Positions 31,932 through 41,327 of a DNA stretch of 64,000 nucleotides are shown piece after piece. Made by a program: the position numbers and the translations under genes. The notes beneath the pieces are model-generated. The model saw only the letters and a program-made list of their open reading frames with translations, ran no database searches and was not told the origin of the DNA. This DNA is from Novosphingobium sp. PhB57 (GTDB taxonomy: Bacteria; Pseudomonadota; Alphaproteobacteria; Sphingomonadales; Sphingomonadaceae), in NCBI RefSeq assembly GCF_004342985.1, contig NZ_SMBO01000006.1, positions 1-64,000 on the forward strand, read 5' to 3'. Every line of letters starts with the position of its first letter. Position 1 is the stretch's first letter.

Positions 31932-32951
31932 ATGGGACAGGATCAGGCCGCGCCGCAGTTCGAAGCCAGTGGCGATGTGCGGGTGCCTGCCTTCGTCCTA
32001 CCGGTTTCCGACCTGCTGAGTGAGGAAGCGGCGGCCTTCCAGCGAGCCAGGGCGACCACACCGGCGTTCGATGCGGCGGGCGAACAGGAAGCGGACGTCG
32101 CGGTGCGGCGTGAGCAGATCAACGCTTATGCCGCCGCCGGCGTGGCGCGGCTGCGAGAGAACTTCGCGGTCGAAATCGTGCCCAAGGTGATCGGCGGCGT
32201 CGAAGTGCTCGACGTCACCCCCGCCGATGGCAGCCACGATCCGCAGCGCGTGCTTATCAACCTGCACGGCGGGGCCTTCACCGTGGGGTGGGATGGAATC
32301 GCGCTGATGGAGGCGATCCCTATCGCCGCGCTCGGCAAGTTCCGCGTCGTCAGCGTCAACTATCGCATGGCGCCCGAGCATCGCCATCCGGCAGGGGTGG
32401 AGGATGTCGCGGCGGTCTATGCCGCGTTGCTGACGGACTATGCCCCGGGCCGGATCGGCATCTACGGCGGATCGGCAGGCGGCGCTCTTACCGCGCAGGC
32501 GGCGGCTTGGCTTCCGGCACATGGACTGCCGCAGGCGGGCGCGGTCGGCATTTTCGGCGCGGGCGGCGTGCCGTTCGGGGCCGGAGAGTCGGCCTACGTC
32601 GCAGGCTATATCGACGGCTCGTTCCCACCGCCGCCCGCTGACGGCAGCACGGCCATCGACATAACCCGCGGCTATTTCGACGGCTGCGACCCGCGCGATC
32701 CCAGCGCCTGGCCGGGCTATCATCTCGATGTGCTGGCCACGTTCCCGCCCACGCTCGTCATCACCGGCACGCGCGCCATGGACCTCAGCCCGGCGATCTT
32801 CACCAACTCGCAATTGCTCAAGGCAGGCGTGCGCTCGACGCTGATCGTGGGTGAGGGAATGGGCCACTGCTACCACTACAATATCGGCATTCCCGAGGGG
32901 CGTGATGCCGTGGCGGCGATCCTCTCTTTCTTTCGCGAGAACCTGGCCTGA
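31932..32951 (+). CDS. Alpha/beta hydrolase of the HSL-like esterase family
   Basis: The 339-residue hydrolase shows the HSL-family oxyanion motif HGG at 112-114, the nucleophile elbow GGSAGG with Ser181, the acid in TGTRAMDLSP and the histidine in GMGHCYHYN. The family cleaves short carboxylic esters or lactones. The ATG at 31932 follows ACGGAGAGCTT. The stop overlaps the next CoA-transferase ATG by one base (TGATG), so the two are cotranslated. Here it might open a lactone or ester produced by monooxygenation; this is inference. Confidence 0.85.
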   Translation: MGQDQAAPQFEASGDVRVPAFVLPVSDLLSEEAAAFQRARATTPAFDAAGEQEADVAVRREQINAYAAAGVARLRENFAVEIVPKVIGGVEVLDVTPADGSHDPQRVLINLHGGAFTVGWDGIALMEAIPIAALGKFRVVSVNYRMAPEHRHPAGVEDVAAVYAALLTDYAPGRIGIYGGSAGGALTAQAAAWLPAHGLPQAGAVGIFGAGGVPFGAGESAYVAGYIDGSFPPPPADGSTAIDITRGYFDGCDPRDPSAWPGYHLDVLATFPPTLVITGTRAMDLSPAIFTNSQLLKAGVRSTLIVGEGMGHCYHYNIGIPEGRDAVAAILSFFRENLA

Positions 32952-34159
32952 TGTCTGCAAAAGAACCTTGGGCCGGCCCGCTCGCCGGGGTGCGGGTGAT
33001 CGATTTCACCCGCGTGCTCGCAGGCCCCGCCGCCTCGCTGGCGCTGGCCGACATGGGCGCCGAAGTGTTCAAGATCGAACCGCCCGGCACTGGCGATGAG
33101 ACGCGCACTTTCCCGCCGGTCCGCGATGGCGAGAGCCACTATTACCTCGCGGTCAATCGCGGGAAGAAGTCCATCGTCGTCGACCTCAAGAGTGAGGAAG
33201 GGCTGGCGCTCGTCCGCGATCTGGCGGCCAAGTGCGACGTGCTGGTGGAGAACTACCGCCCCGGTGTGATGGACCGACTGGGCCTTGGCTACGAAGCCAT
33301 GAAGGCGATCAATCCGCGCCTGATCTATTGCTCGATCTCCGGCTATGGCCAGACCGGGCCGCTGAAGGACCGGCCGAGTTTCGATATCGTACTCCAGGCC
33401 ATGTCCGGCGCGCTGTCGATGAACGGCGAGCCGGACGGACTGCCGACCAAGCTGGGCATTCCGCTGGGCGATCTGGTCGGCGGGATCAACGGCCCGATCG
33501 GCATCCTCTCGGCGCTCTACGAGCGTGAGCGGACGGGCGTGGGGCGGCATATCGACGTCAGCCTGATGGACGGGCTGATCGGCATGCTCGGCTACATCGC
33601 GCAGCTTGCCTTCTTCAACGGCACCGATCCGAGCCGGGTGGGGTCGCAGCATCCCAACCTCGTGCCCTACGGGATCTTCCCGGCGCGGGAGGGTTCGATC
33701 GTCGTCGCCTGCCTGACTCCGGGGTTCTGGAGCCGCATCTGCCGCTCCATCGAGCGGCCCGAACTGATCGAGGATCGGCGCTACGACACGCTGGAAAAGC
33801 GCCGCGATGCAAGGGCGGAAGTGAACGCCATCGTTAGCGCCTTTACCGAGCGGTACAGCGTGGACGAACTGGTCGCGATTTTCACCGCGCACGAAGTGCC
33901 GCATGCGCCGATCCTGGGCGTCTCGGAAGCGTTGGCGCAGCCGCAGGCGGTTGAGCGCGAAATGGTGGTGGAAACGCAGCACAAGACCTTGGGACCGATC
34001 CCCATCGTGGGCCGCCCGATCCGCTTTACTGACGCGCCGCAGCCGGTGCCCACCGCGCCGCCGGTGCTGGGCGAGCACACCGATTTCATTCTGGAAGACG
34101 TGCTCGATCTATCGCCCGAGCGGATCGCGGCGCTCAGGGCGTCGGGCATCGTTGCGTGA
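32951..34159 (+). CDS. Class III CoA transferase (CaiB/BaiF family)
   Basis: The 402-residue protein starts with the family pattern LAGVRVIDFTRVLAGPAAS and DMGAEVFKIEPPGTGDETR. The catalytic aspartate is expected at about Asp174 in GIPLGDLVGG. It moves CoA between a donor thioester and a carboxylic acid without free energy loss. It is translationally coupled to the esterase gene upstream. The presence of both an AMP-forming ligase and this transferase in one run suggests at least two acid intermediates that need CoA activation. Confidence 0.85.
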   Translation: MSAKEPWAGPLAGVRVIDFTRVLAGPAASLALADMGAEVFKIEPPGTGDETRTFPPVRDGESHYYLAVNRGKKSIVVDLKSEEGLALVRDLAAKCDVLVENYRPGVMDRLGLGYEAMKAINPRLIYCSISGYGQTGPLKDRPSFDIVLQAMSGALSMNGEPDGLPTKLGIPLGDLVGGINGPIGILSALYERERTGVGRHIDVSLMDGLIGMLGYIAQLAFFNGTDPSRVGSQHPNLVPYGIFPAREGSIVVACLTPGFWSRICRSIERPELIEDRRYDTLEKRRDARAEVNAIVSAFTERYSVDELVAIFTAHEVPHAPILGVSEALAQPQAVEREMVVETQHKTLGPIPIVGRPIRFTDAPQPVPTAPPVLGEHTDFILEDVLDLSPERIAALRASGIVA

Positions 34160-34171
34160 GGCCCGAACCTT

Positions 34172-34253
34172 CGTCATTGCGAACGCAGTGAAGCAATCCA
34201 GGGCGGTTGGGGCGGCCCTGGATTGCCGCGCGGCTTTGCCGCTCGCAATGACG
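34172..34253. repeat. Palindromic intergenic repeat, CGTCATTGCGA type
   Basis: An 82-base near-palindrome begins CGTCATTGCGAACGCAG and ends GCTCGCAATGACG. Inner arms GCAATCCAGGG and CCCTGGATTGC surround the centre. Elements of this look are scattered between genes in many proteobacterial genomes and fold into long hairpins in RNA. It sits between the CoA transferase and the next SDR gene, close to that gene's ribosome site. Confidence 0.75.
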
Positions 34254-34269
34254 ATGAGTGGAGATGACT

Positions 34270-35187
34270 ATGCCAGACCTGCGCTTCGACAATAGAGTCG
34301 CCGTGATCACCGGCGGCGGGCGCGGGCTGGGCCGGGCCCATGCGCTGCTGCTGGCAAGCCGGGGCTGCAAGATCGTGGTCAACGACCCCGGCGTGTCGAT
34401 GGCGGGCGACGCCACCGAAGAAGGCCCCGCCGAAGCGCTCGCCGCCGAGATTCGCGCCTTGGGCGGAGAGGCCGTGGCAAACACCGACAGCGTCGCCACG
34501 CCGGAGGGCGGGAAGGCGATCGTCCAGTCGGCGCTCGATGCTTTCGGGCGGATCGATATTCTGATCCACTCGGCCGGCAATGTGCGGCGCGGCAGCCTCA
34601 GCGAACTTGGCTACGAGGATTTCACCGCCGTCCTCGATGTCCACCTGAAGGGGGCTTATCATGTGGTGCGCGAGGCTTTCCCACATATGATGGCGCAGGG
34701 CTACGGCCGCATCGTGCTGACCAGTTCGATCAACGGCCTCTACGGCAAGTCGGACAATGTGACTTACGCGATGTGCAAGGCCGGTTTCATGGGCCTGTCC
34801 AACACCGCGGCGATCGAGGGGCAGCACGCCAATGTGAAGTCCAACCTGATCGTCCCGGCCGCCGTCACCCGCATGTCGGAAGGGATCGACACCAGCCAGT
34901 TCCCGCCGATGGAGCCTGAGCAGGTGGCGCCGATGGTCGGCTACCTTTGCCATGAGGACTGCGAGGCTTCAGGCGAGATGTTCGTCGCCATGGGCGGCCG
35001 TCTGGCGCGCGCCAAGATCGTCGAGAACGAGGGCGCCTTCCGCAAGGACTGGAGCCTGGAACAAGTCGCCGCCGAGATCGGCGCGATCCGCGACGGCGGC
35101 GAGACGCTGGCATTTCCGCCAGTGCCGGACGGGCAGCTCGAACATCTGCTCTATGGCTTCGGCATGATCCGCGCCGCCACGGCCTGA
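34270..35187 (+). CDS. SDR-family oxidoreductase similar to MFE-2 dehydrogenase domains
   Basis: The 305-residue SDR resembles the (3R)-hydroxyacyl-CoA dehydrogenase domain of peroxisomal multifunctional enzyme 2. Features are the cofactor motif TGGGRGLG, the aspartate-containing VVNDPG after beta-strand 2, the active site YAMCK with serine in TSSINGLYGK, and a longer C-terminus than simple SDRs. It would oxidise a 3-hydroxyacyl-CoA made by the hydratases in the cluster. The ATG at 34270 with GTGGAG six bases upstream is preferred over the ATG at 34264. A terminator follows 14 bases after the stop. Confidence 0.8.
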   Translation: MPDLRFDNRVAVITGGGRGLGRAHALLLASRGCKIVVNDPGVSMAGDATEEGPAEALAAEIRALGGEAVANTDSVATPEGGKAIVQSALDAFGRIDILIHSAGNVRRGSLSELGYEDFTAVLDVHLKGAYHVVREAFPHMMAQGYGRIVLTSSINGLYGKSDNVTYAMCKAGFMGLSNTAAIEGQHANVKSNLIVPAAVTRMSEGIDTSQFPPMEPEQVAPMVGYLCHEDCEASGEMFVAMGGRLARAKIVENEGAFRKDWSLEQVAAEIGAIRDGGETLAFPPVPDGQLEHLLYGFGMIRAATA

Positions 35188-35200
35188 CCGCCAGAACGGA

Positions 35201-35234
35201 AAAGCCCGCCCGGTCTCGCGACCGGACGGGCTTT
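35201..35234. terminator. Bidirectional terminator between SDR and TonB receptor genes
   Basis: A nearly perfect 15-base stem (AAAGCCCGCCCGGTC against GACCGGACGGGCTTT, one mismatch) with a four-base loop lies between the convergent genes ending at 35187 and 35285. The A and T ends allow action in both directions. Confidence 0.85.
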
Positions 35235-35284
35235 CCTGAAAAACGACCCCCGGGTGGGTGGAAGGGGTCGCTGTTCCTCCTGGA

Positions 35285-38221
35285 TCAGAAGTTGGCCGTG
35301 AAGCCGACGAAGATCGTACGGCCCAAGGCGTCGTAGACACCGGGGTAGGTATTGCCGTTGCCGAAGTTCTGCAGCAGGCCCGAGTCGAGAGCCGGCGGAT
35401 CCTTGTCGAACATGTTGTTCACGCCTGCGCGCAGGGTGAAGCGCTTGTCGATCGCCTGGGTCAGCGACAGGTCGAAGTAGTTGTAGGCGCTGATCTTGCG
35501 GTTCACGACGGTCTTGTCTGCCGAAAGCAGCGGATTGTCGGTCAGGCTCGACAGCTTGGTGCCGCCGATGTGGCGCCAGGACAGCGAGACGGTCGTGTCG
35601 GTGGGCGTCATCCACGAAAGACGCGCGACATGGCGCCATTCGGGGGTGGGCTGGCCGCAAGTATAGCCGAACAGGCCCTTGCAGTCGTAGGAGCCACCAT
35701 CGGGCACCGGCTGCGAAACCTGCTCGATGAGGTAGGTGCCCACGAGACCCAGATTTACGCTGCCCAGATTGCCGACGTCGAAGGTGTAATCCGCATTCAC
35801 GTCGAGACCGGAGGTCTTGAGGTAGCCCGTGTTCATCGTGGTGGAGATGATGTAGCCCGAATTCTGGCCGAAGACCTGGCCCGAGCGCGGATCGCGAACG
35901 AACAGGCCGCAGAAGTACGGATCACCCGTGGCGGCGCACTGACCCATGATCAGCGACGGCGCGATCGAACCGATGTAGTCCTTCACCTTGATGTTGTAGT
36001 AGTCGATCGACAGCGAGAAGCGGCGCAGCGCCTGCGGTGTGATGACGACGCCAAGGGTATAGGTGTCCGCGGTTTCGGGCTTGAGTGCGACGTTGCCGCC
36101 GCCAAGACCGGAGCACTGGTCGGACGGGCATCCGGGGATGCTGCCGTACATGGCCTGGGTCACGCCGGTAGCCTGGCAGATTTCGAACGAGGCGCTCGGA
36201 TTGGCACCGGCGCAAGGGTCGGTGCCGTTGACGTTGCCAACCGCCTGCGAGGCGAAGAGTTCAGCCACGTTCGGCGCGCGGATGGCGCGGTTGTAGCTGG
36301 CGCGCACGCGCAAGTCGTCGACCGGCGCCCACGAGATTTCGCCCTTGTAGGTCCAGACGTTGTAACCCGACTTGATGCCGGTCGAGTTCTGCTTGTTGTC
36401 GTAAGACGAGTAACGCAGGCCGCCGTTGATCGTGAGCGAGCGGAAGAACGGCTTGTTCTCGATCAGCGGGATTTCGATTTCGCCGAAGGCCTCGGTCACG
36501 GCGATGATACCGTCGGAGGGCAATACGCCGTTCTGCTGCGCCACTTCGTCGGCCGTGAAGTTCAGCGTTTCGCGGCGGCGTTCGACGCCAAGCGCAATGC
36601 CGACGCCCGATTCCGCCCAGGGCAGGGTCACGCCCATCTGGCCGAGGTCGCCGCTCAGCGATCCGGAGATCACACCCAGCGAATTGCGCGAGGCGGTGTT
36701 GCTTTCGCCGAAGATGTAGGCCGCCTGGTCTGCCGTCACGCCGCTGGGCGTGAAGACGTTGATCGGGATGCAGTTCGGGTCGGTACCGTCGATGACCGAG
36801 CGGCAGGTCGGTACGCCATTGACGCTGACGGCGTTGAGGGCGAGGCCCGCCTTCGCCTGGTTCACGTCGTTCAGGTACGTTTCCTTGAACTTCACCAGCG
36901 AGTACATGTAGTTGACGTCGTAGCTGAAGCCGCTGCCGATGTCGCCGCGCAGGCCCGCCGAATAGCGGTAGTCGTTGAAGCGCAGGTTGTCGCGGCGCGG
37001 CTGGCCGACGACGCGGTAGCCCACGTTGGTCGGAGCGGTCGCGTCGGTGCCGGCAGCCGAACCGCAGATGGCGGCAAGCTGGGATGCGTTGGCGTAAGGG
37101 TTGTTGCAGGATACGTCGAACGCCGTCCCGAACCAGACCGCCGAAGGCGCGACCTGAGAGAACGTCTGGTCGTTCATGTACATGAAGCTGCCGTAGACTT
37201 CGGCCGCCTTGCTGAATTCGTACCGTGCGAAGCCGCCCGCCGTGATGCGCTCGTCAGAGCGCTGGAAGTAGTTGTCCGGCGAGGTGTTGTAGGCATACGA
37301 AGGATCGTAGGGCACCAGCGTGCCGCTGCCGTCGCGGTTGTTGATGAGGGTCTGGCCCTTGTACGGGCTCAGGTCCGAGAGTGGAATGAACGAGCCGTAA
37401 GGCGTGTTGCTGGAACCGCCGCAGAACAGCTGGTCGAAGCTGCCGGAGCCGGCAACAGATTCACGGTCCTGCAGGGCGCAGGCGGAGACGTCGCGGCTCG
37501 ACTGGCGGACCGGGCTGAACTTGCGGTAGCCGCCATAGACGGTGATGTTGCCGCGGCCATCGGCGAAGTTCTTGCCCGCCGCGATGGTGACATCCTGCTT
37601 GCCGCCATCGATGACCGAGGACGGGGCCGTGTCGTAGCCCGAGCCGCTCTGCAGCGCGCGGAGCGAACTGTTGTTGTTATTGTGCTGCGAGAAGCCCGTC
37701 TGCGCGTCGATGCGAACGCCGTCGAGGTCCTTCTTGAGGACGAAGTTGACCACGCCCGACAGCGCGTCCGAACCGTAGACCGCCGAGGCGCCGCCCGACA
37801 TCACGTCGACGCGCTCGACGAGGGCGCTGGGGATGAAGGAGAGGTTGATGGCCTGCGAAGGCATCAGGCGCTGACCGTCGAGCAGCGTAAGCACGCGGTT
37901 CGAGCCGAGGTTGCGCAAGTTGATCTTGGAAGTGCCGTCCGAACCGTTCGAGACGTTCTCGTTGGCGTCGGCGGTGAACTGCGGCAGGCGGTTCAGCACC
38001 TGCTCTACCGTGGTTGCGCCCTGGTAGCGGAACTCGTCGGCGCCCACGACGGTCTGCGGGCTGTTGCTCTCAAGGTCGGCGCGCTTGATGCGGGTGCCGG
38101 TGACGACGATGTCGTTGGCAACGCCGGCATCGGCCGGTGCCGCTTCCTGGGCCTGGGCCGTGCCAGCGATAATCGCTGTCAGTGCGGCCGCGCAATAAAG
38201 TTTCCTTCTGTGACCCCTCAT
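35285..38221 (-). CDS. TonB-dependent outer-membrane receptor
   Basis: The 978-residue protein has a signal peptide (RKLYCAAALTAIIAGTAQA), a TonB-box-like start (NDIVVTGTRI) and a plug domain (QTVVGADEFRYQGATTVEQV to GGASAVYGSDALSGVVNF). A 22-strand beta-barrel follows, ending in an aromatic residue (GFTANF) as required for Bam assembly. It imports a large or scarce substrate using TonB energy. The catabolic genes on either side suggest a carbon substrate rather than iron. The ATG at 38221 has GGGAG eight bases upstream. A palindrome lies 60 bases upstream of the start. Confidence 0.92.
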   Translation of the reverse strand: MRGHRRKLYCAAALTAIIAGTAQAQEAAPADAGVANDIVVTGTRIKRADLESNSPQTVVGADEFRYQGATTVEQVLNRLPQFTADANENVSNGSDGTSKINLRNLGSNRVLTLLDGQRLMPSQAINLSFIPSALVERVDVMSGGASAVYGSDALSGVVNFVLKKDLDGVRIDAQTGFSQHNNNNSSLRALQSGSGYDTAPSSVIDGGKQDVTIAAGKNFADGRGNITVYGGYRKFSPVRQSSRDVSACALQDRESVAGSGSFDQLFCGGSSNTPYGSFIPLSDLSPYKGQTLINNRDGSGTLVPYDPSYAYNTSPDNYFQRSDERITAGGFARYEFSKAAEVYGSFMYMNDQTFSQVAPSAVWFGTAFDVSCNNPYANASQLAAICGSAAGTDATAPTNVGYRVVGQPRRDNLRFNDYRYSAGLRGDIGSGFSYDVNYMYSLVKFKETYLNDVNQAKAGLALNAVSVNGVPTCRSVIDGTDPNCIPINVFTPSGVTADQAAYIFGESNTASRNSLGVISGSLSGDLGQMGVTLPWAESGVGIALGVERRRETLNFTADEVAQQNGVLPSDGIIAVTEAFGEIEIPLIENKPFFRSLTINGGLRYSSYDNKQNSTGIKSGYNVWTYKGEISWAPVDDLRVRASYNRAIRAPNVAELFASQAVGNVNGTDPCAGANPSASFEICQATGVTQAMYGSIPGCPSDQCSGLGGGNVALKPETADTYTLGVVITPQALRRFSLSIDYYNIKVKDYIGSIAPSLIMGQCAATGDPYFCGLFVRDPRSGQVFGQNSGYIISTTMNTGYLKTSGLDVNADYTFDVGNLGSVNLGLVGTYLIEQVSQPVPDGGSYDCKGLFGYTCGQPTPEWRHVARLSWMTPTDTTVSLSWRHIGGTKLSSLTDNPLLSADKTVVNRKISAYNYFDLSLTQAIDKRFTLRAGVNNMFDKDPPALDSGLLQNFGNGNTYPGVYDALGRTIFVGFTANF

Positions 38222-38276
38222 GGTCGTAACTCCCTTTTGATTGCGCCAACCTTGCGTCACAAATCCGACATTGTCA

Positions 38277-38300
38277 AATATCGTATACGAAATATCGTAT
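38277..38300. promoter_or_regulatory. GntR-like palindrome and direct repeats upstream of the TonB receptor
   Basis: TCGTATACGA at 38281-38290 is a perfect palindrome that fits the FadR/VanR-type GntR consensus TnGTnnACnA. It is overlapped by two copies of AATATCGTAT at 38277 and 38291. It lies 56-80 bases upstream of the receptor start, a likely promoter-proximal place. No GntR gene is present in the window. Confidence 0.55.
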
Positions 38301-38510
38301 CGCGGTGAAATTGGGTTAATTCATGCGCAACAAGCGGGTGAACGTGCCTGCGGGACGCCCGAATCGAGGCCGCGCCGAAACGACGATGCAGGGAGCTTGG
38401 AAGGGGAAGGGTGCGCTTGCCGAATCGATGGCAGAGCGGTCAGCGTGCCAACGCGATGCGCCGCATCGGACCGGAAATCCGGTCTGAGACGCATTGCCAG
38501 CGATGTGGAA

Positions 38511-38586
38511 TGGTGGGCGGTGAGGGGCTCGAACCCCCGACCCTCTCGGTGTAAACGAGATGCTCTACCAACTGAGCTAACCGCCC
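38511..38586 (-). tRNA. tRNA-Val (UAC anticodon)
   Basis: The minus strand gives a 76-base cloverleaf, including the encoded CCA. The acceptor is GGGCGGT, the D arm GCTCAGTTGGTAGAGC, the anticodon loop TTTACAC with TAC at positions 34-36, and the T arm GGGGGTTCGAGCCCC. It reads valine codons GUA and, by wobble, GUG. Confidence 0.95.
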
Positions 38587-38832
38587 GAAGCGACCCGCGT
38601 GGGGTGGCTCGATGGAGGCCGCTTTACGAGAAATCCTCACCGGGTCAACTGGGAGCTGGGCAGTTTTCGTCGTTTCCGCAGGTTTCCGGGGAAGGACTGT
38701 CCCACAGGGTGTGATCGCGCGGGCGCACGCGCCGCGGAAAAACGCGGTTTTCGATGGTTTCAGGCAGAGGATCGCCTTCCCGTCCCACCAGATGAGCGGG
38801 ACGGGAATGCGATTCGGTCTTCGTGGAGCGGC

Positions 38833-39420
38833 TTACCAGTCGAACCAGCGGCGATGGCGGGCGCGGACTTCGGGGATGCCGTCGTGGTTGTAGTCGGTCA
38901 CGACGGTGCGCGGGGTGGTTTCCACGTAAGTCGGTGCGGTCTGGTTTTCGGCGATGGCGTCGGCGCGGGCTTCGGCGCGGGCGGCGCGCAGCTCGGCGTC
39001 GCGAATGCGATCCTCGGCGCTGCGGGCCGCCAGTTCACCGTGACGCTCGCGGGCGATGGCGTAGTAGTGGCTCCACATCTGGCTATGTGCGAAGGCCAGG
39101 GCGAGGCCGCCGATGATGGCCACGTTCTTCAAGGCCATGACCTGCTGCATGGGGTCGGTGAACTTGTTGTGGAAGAACAGGATCGTCGCGGCGACGAACA
39201 CCGCCAGCAGGACGGATACCAGGCGCACCATGAACCCCGCGGCAAGGCACAGCCCGGCCAGAAGTTCGAACAGGCCGACCGGAACGGCGAGCCCTCCCGG
39301 CAGGCCGGCGGCAACGATCATGGTCTCGGTAGAGCTGATGTCCATCAGCTTGGAGGCACCGGAAATCACGAAGATCAGGGCGATCAGGAAGCGCCCGATT
39401 ATGGCAGCGATCTTGGACAT
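38833..39420 (-). CDS. DoxX-family membrane protein with a charged C-terminal tail
   Basis: The 195-residue protein begins with four hydrophobic segments (IIGRFLIALIFVISGASKLM, the region around LLAGLCLAAGFMVRL, SVLLAVFVAATILFF, and NVAIIGGLALAFA). The GASK element is typical of DoxX/SURF4-like proteins. After residue 125 comes a soluble, strongly charged helix (RAARAEARADAIAENQ and around) with a tail ending RHRRWFDW, longer than in minimal DoxX. DoxX relatives are linked to thiosulfate:quinone oxidoreductase or membrane redox homeostasis; the role here is unknown. Confidence 0.8.
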   Translation of the reverse strand: MSKIAAIIGRFLIALIFVISGASKLMDISSTETMIVAAGLPGGLAVPVGLFELLAGLCLAAGFMVRLVSVLLAVFVAATILFFHNKFTDPMQQVMALKNVAIIGGLALAFAHSQMWSHYYAIARERHGELAARSAEDRIRDAELRAARAEARADAIAENQTAPTYVETTPRTVVTDYNHDGIPEVRARHRRWFDW

Positions 39421-39493
39421 GTCTTCTCTCCCGACATGGCGTTCATGCCGGGAGAAGCGGACGTATCGGGGGATTGTTCCCTGGCGCCCGGGC

Positions 39494-40048
39494 CTAGAGC
39501 TTGGGAAGGGTTACGCCGAGCTGGCCCATGTACTTGCCGGCGCGGTCGGCATAGCTCGTCTCGCAGGGTTCGTTGCCCTTGAGGAAGAGGAACTGGCAGG
39601 CGCCTTCGTTGGCATAGATCTTCGCGGGCAGCGGTGTCGTGTTCGAGAATTCCAGCGTGACGTGGCCTTCCCAGCCCGGTTCCAGCGGGGTGACGTTCAC
39701 GATGATGCCGCAGCGGGCATAAGTGCTCTTGCCCAGGCAGATGACCAGGACGTCACGCGGTACGCGGAAATATTCGACCGTGCGGGCCAGCGCGAAGGAA
39801 TTCGGCGGGATCACGCAGACGTCGGTTTCGCGGTTCACGAAGGAATTGTTGTCGAAGTTCTTGGGATCGACCACCGCCGAATCGACATTGGTGAAGATCT
39901 TGAACTCCGGCGCGACGCGGGCGTCGTAGCCGTAGGAGGACAAGCCGTAGGAGATGCAGCCGTCGCGGCGCTGGGCCTCGACGAAAGGCTCGATCATGCC
40001 GTTTTCCAGCGCTTGGCTGCGGATCCATTTGTCGCTCAGGATAGACAT
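39494..40048 (-). CDS. dcd: dCTP deaminase
   Basis: The 184-residue trimeric enzyme converts dCTP to dUTP in the pyrimidine deoxynucleotide pathway. It starts MSILSDKWIRSQALENGMIE and contains GKSTYARCGI (phosphate binding) and TPLEPGWEGHVTLEF with the catalytic glutamate. The ATG at 40048 agrees with the family N-terminus; the longer frame upstream adds a non-conserved stretch. It is divergent from wecB. Confidence 0.95.
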   Translation of the reverse strand: MSILSDKWIRSQALENGMIEPFVEAQRRDGCISYGLSSYGYDARVAPEFKIFTNVDSAVVDPKNFDNNSFVNRETDVCVIPPNSFALARTVEYFRVPRDVLVICLGKSTYARCGIIVNVTPLEPGWEGHVTLEFSNTTPLPAKIYANEGACQFLFLKGNEPCETSYADRAGKYMGQLGVTLPKL

Positions 40049-40172
40049 GGCAGAGTGATTGCCGATGGGCGGGGCCGGGGCAAGCCCCCCGGCCACCTTG
40101 TCCACGCCCGGAAATGGAGCGGCGTTCGGTCTTTTAACTTCACCCTTACCCCTCCGCTGCTATGTCCGCCGC

Positions 40173-41327
40173 ATGACCGCCCAGACCCGCATGACCCCGG
40201 CCCGTATCCTCGTCGTCTTCGGCACGCGCCCGGAAGCGATCAAGCTGTTTCCCGTGATCCACGCGCTCAAGGCCGATCCGCGTTTCGAATGCGTAGTCTG
40301 CGTCTCGGCGCAGCATCGCCAGATGCTGGACCAGGTGCTGGAGATTGCCGGGATCGTACCCGATCACGATCTCGACGTGATGCAGCCGGACCAGACGCTG
40401 GATGCGCTCACGGCGAACCTGCTGACGGGGCTGGGCAAAGTGATGGACGCGGCCAGGCCGGACCGCGTCATCGTGCAGGGCGATACGGCCACGGCGATGG
40501 CGGGGGCGCTGGCGGCCTATTACCGCAAGCTGCCGGTCGACCATGTCGAGGCGGGGCTGCGCTCGGGCAATATCTACCATCCCTGGCCCGAGGAGGTGAA
40601 CCGCAAGATCATCGGCGGCATGGCCAGCCTGCACTTCGCGCCCACGGAAACGTCGCGGAACGCCCTGGTCAACGAGAACGTCGATCCCTCGCGCGTCCAT
40701 GTCACGGGCAATACCGTGATCGATGCGCTGGAATGGGTGACAGCCGAAATCGCGCGCGAACCGGCGCTGGCCGCGGGGCTGGCCGATCTTGAGACGCGCT
40801 TTGCGGGCAAACGGATCATCGGCGTCACCAGCCATCGGCGCGAGAATTTCGGAGAGGGCATGGAGCAGATCGCCCAGGCCATTCGCCGCATCGCCGAGCG
40901 GAGCGATACGGCCGTGATCTTCCCGGTCCACCTCAACCCCAATGTGCGCAAGGTCATGAACGAGCGGCTTTCCGGGCTGGACAACGTCGCCCTGATCGAG
41001 CCGCTGGACTATCCGCACTTTGCACGGCTGCTGGCGATCTCCGAGATCATGCTGACCGATTCGGGCGGCGTGCAGGAAGAAGCGCCGGCGCTGGGCAAGC
41101 CGGTGCTGGTCATGCGCGAAACCACCGAACGGCCGGAAGGCGTCGCGGCCGGCACCGCGAAGCTGGTGGGAACCTCGGCCGAGACGATCGTTACCGAAAT
41201 ATCAACCTTGTTGGATGATAGGGGAGCCTACGAGACCATGGCGCGCGCTCACAATCCCTTCGGAGATGGGCAGACTTCGCGCCGAATCGTGGAGCTGCTT
41301 GCGCATGAAATCGGATTCGAAGCCTGA
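40173..41327 (+). CDS. wecB: UDP-N-acetylglucosamine 2-epimerase (non-hydrolysing)
   Basis: The 384-residue GT-B fold enzyme interconverts UDP-GlcNAc and UDP-ManNAc. ARILVVFGTRPEAIKLFPVI opens the protein. DTATAMAGALAAYY, HVEAGLRSG, VTSHRRENFG, LTDSGGVQEEAP and VMRETTERPEG are the standard active-site motifs. The ATG at 40173 is placed from family alignment; another at 40191 is possible. The gene overlaps wecC by 23 bases, so both are made together to supply N-acetyl-mannosaminuronate for a surface polysaccharide. Confidence 0.93.
   Translation: MTAQTRMTPARILVVFGTRPEAIKLFPVIHALKADPRFECVVCVSAQHRQMLDQVLEIAGIVPDHDLDVMQPDQTLDALTANLLTGLGKVMDAARPDRVIVQGDTATAMAGALAAYYRKLPVDHVEAGLRSGNIYHPWPEEVNRKIIGGMASLHFAPTETSRNALVNENVDPSRVHVTGNTVIDALEWVTAEIAREPALAAGLADLETRFAGKRIIGVTSHRRENFGEGMEQIAQAIRRIAERSDTAVIFPVHLNPNVRKVMNERLSGLDNVALIEPLDYPHFARLLAISEIMLTDSGGVQEEAPALGKPVLVMRETTERPEGVAAGTAKLVGTSAETIVTEISTLLDDRGAYETMARAHNPFGDGQTSRRIVELLAHEIGFEA

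Noticed and set aside
35258..38308. A 1016-residue open frame on the plus strand
   Set aside because: It mirrors the TonB receptor gene and has no domain or signal peptide; the receptor on the minus strand is unmistakable.
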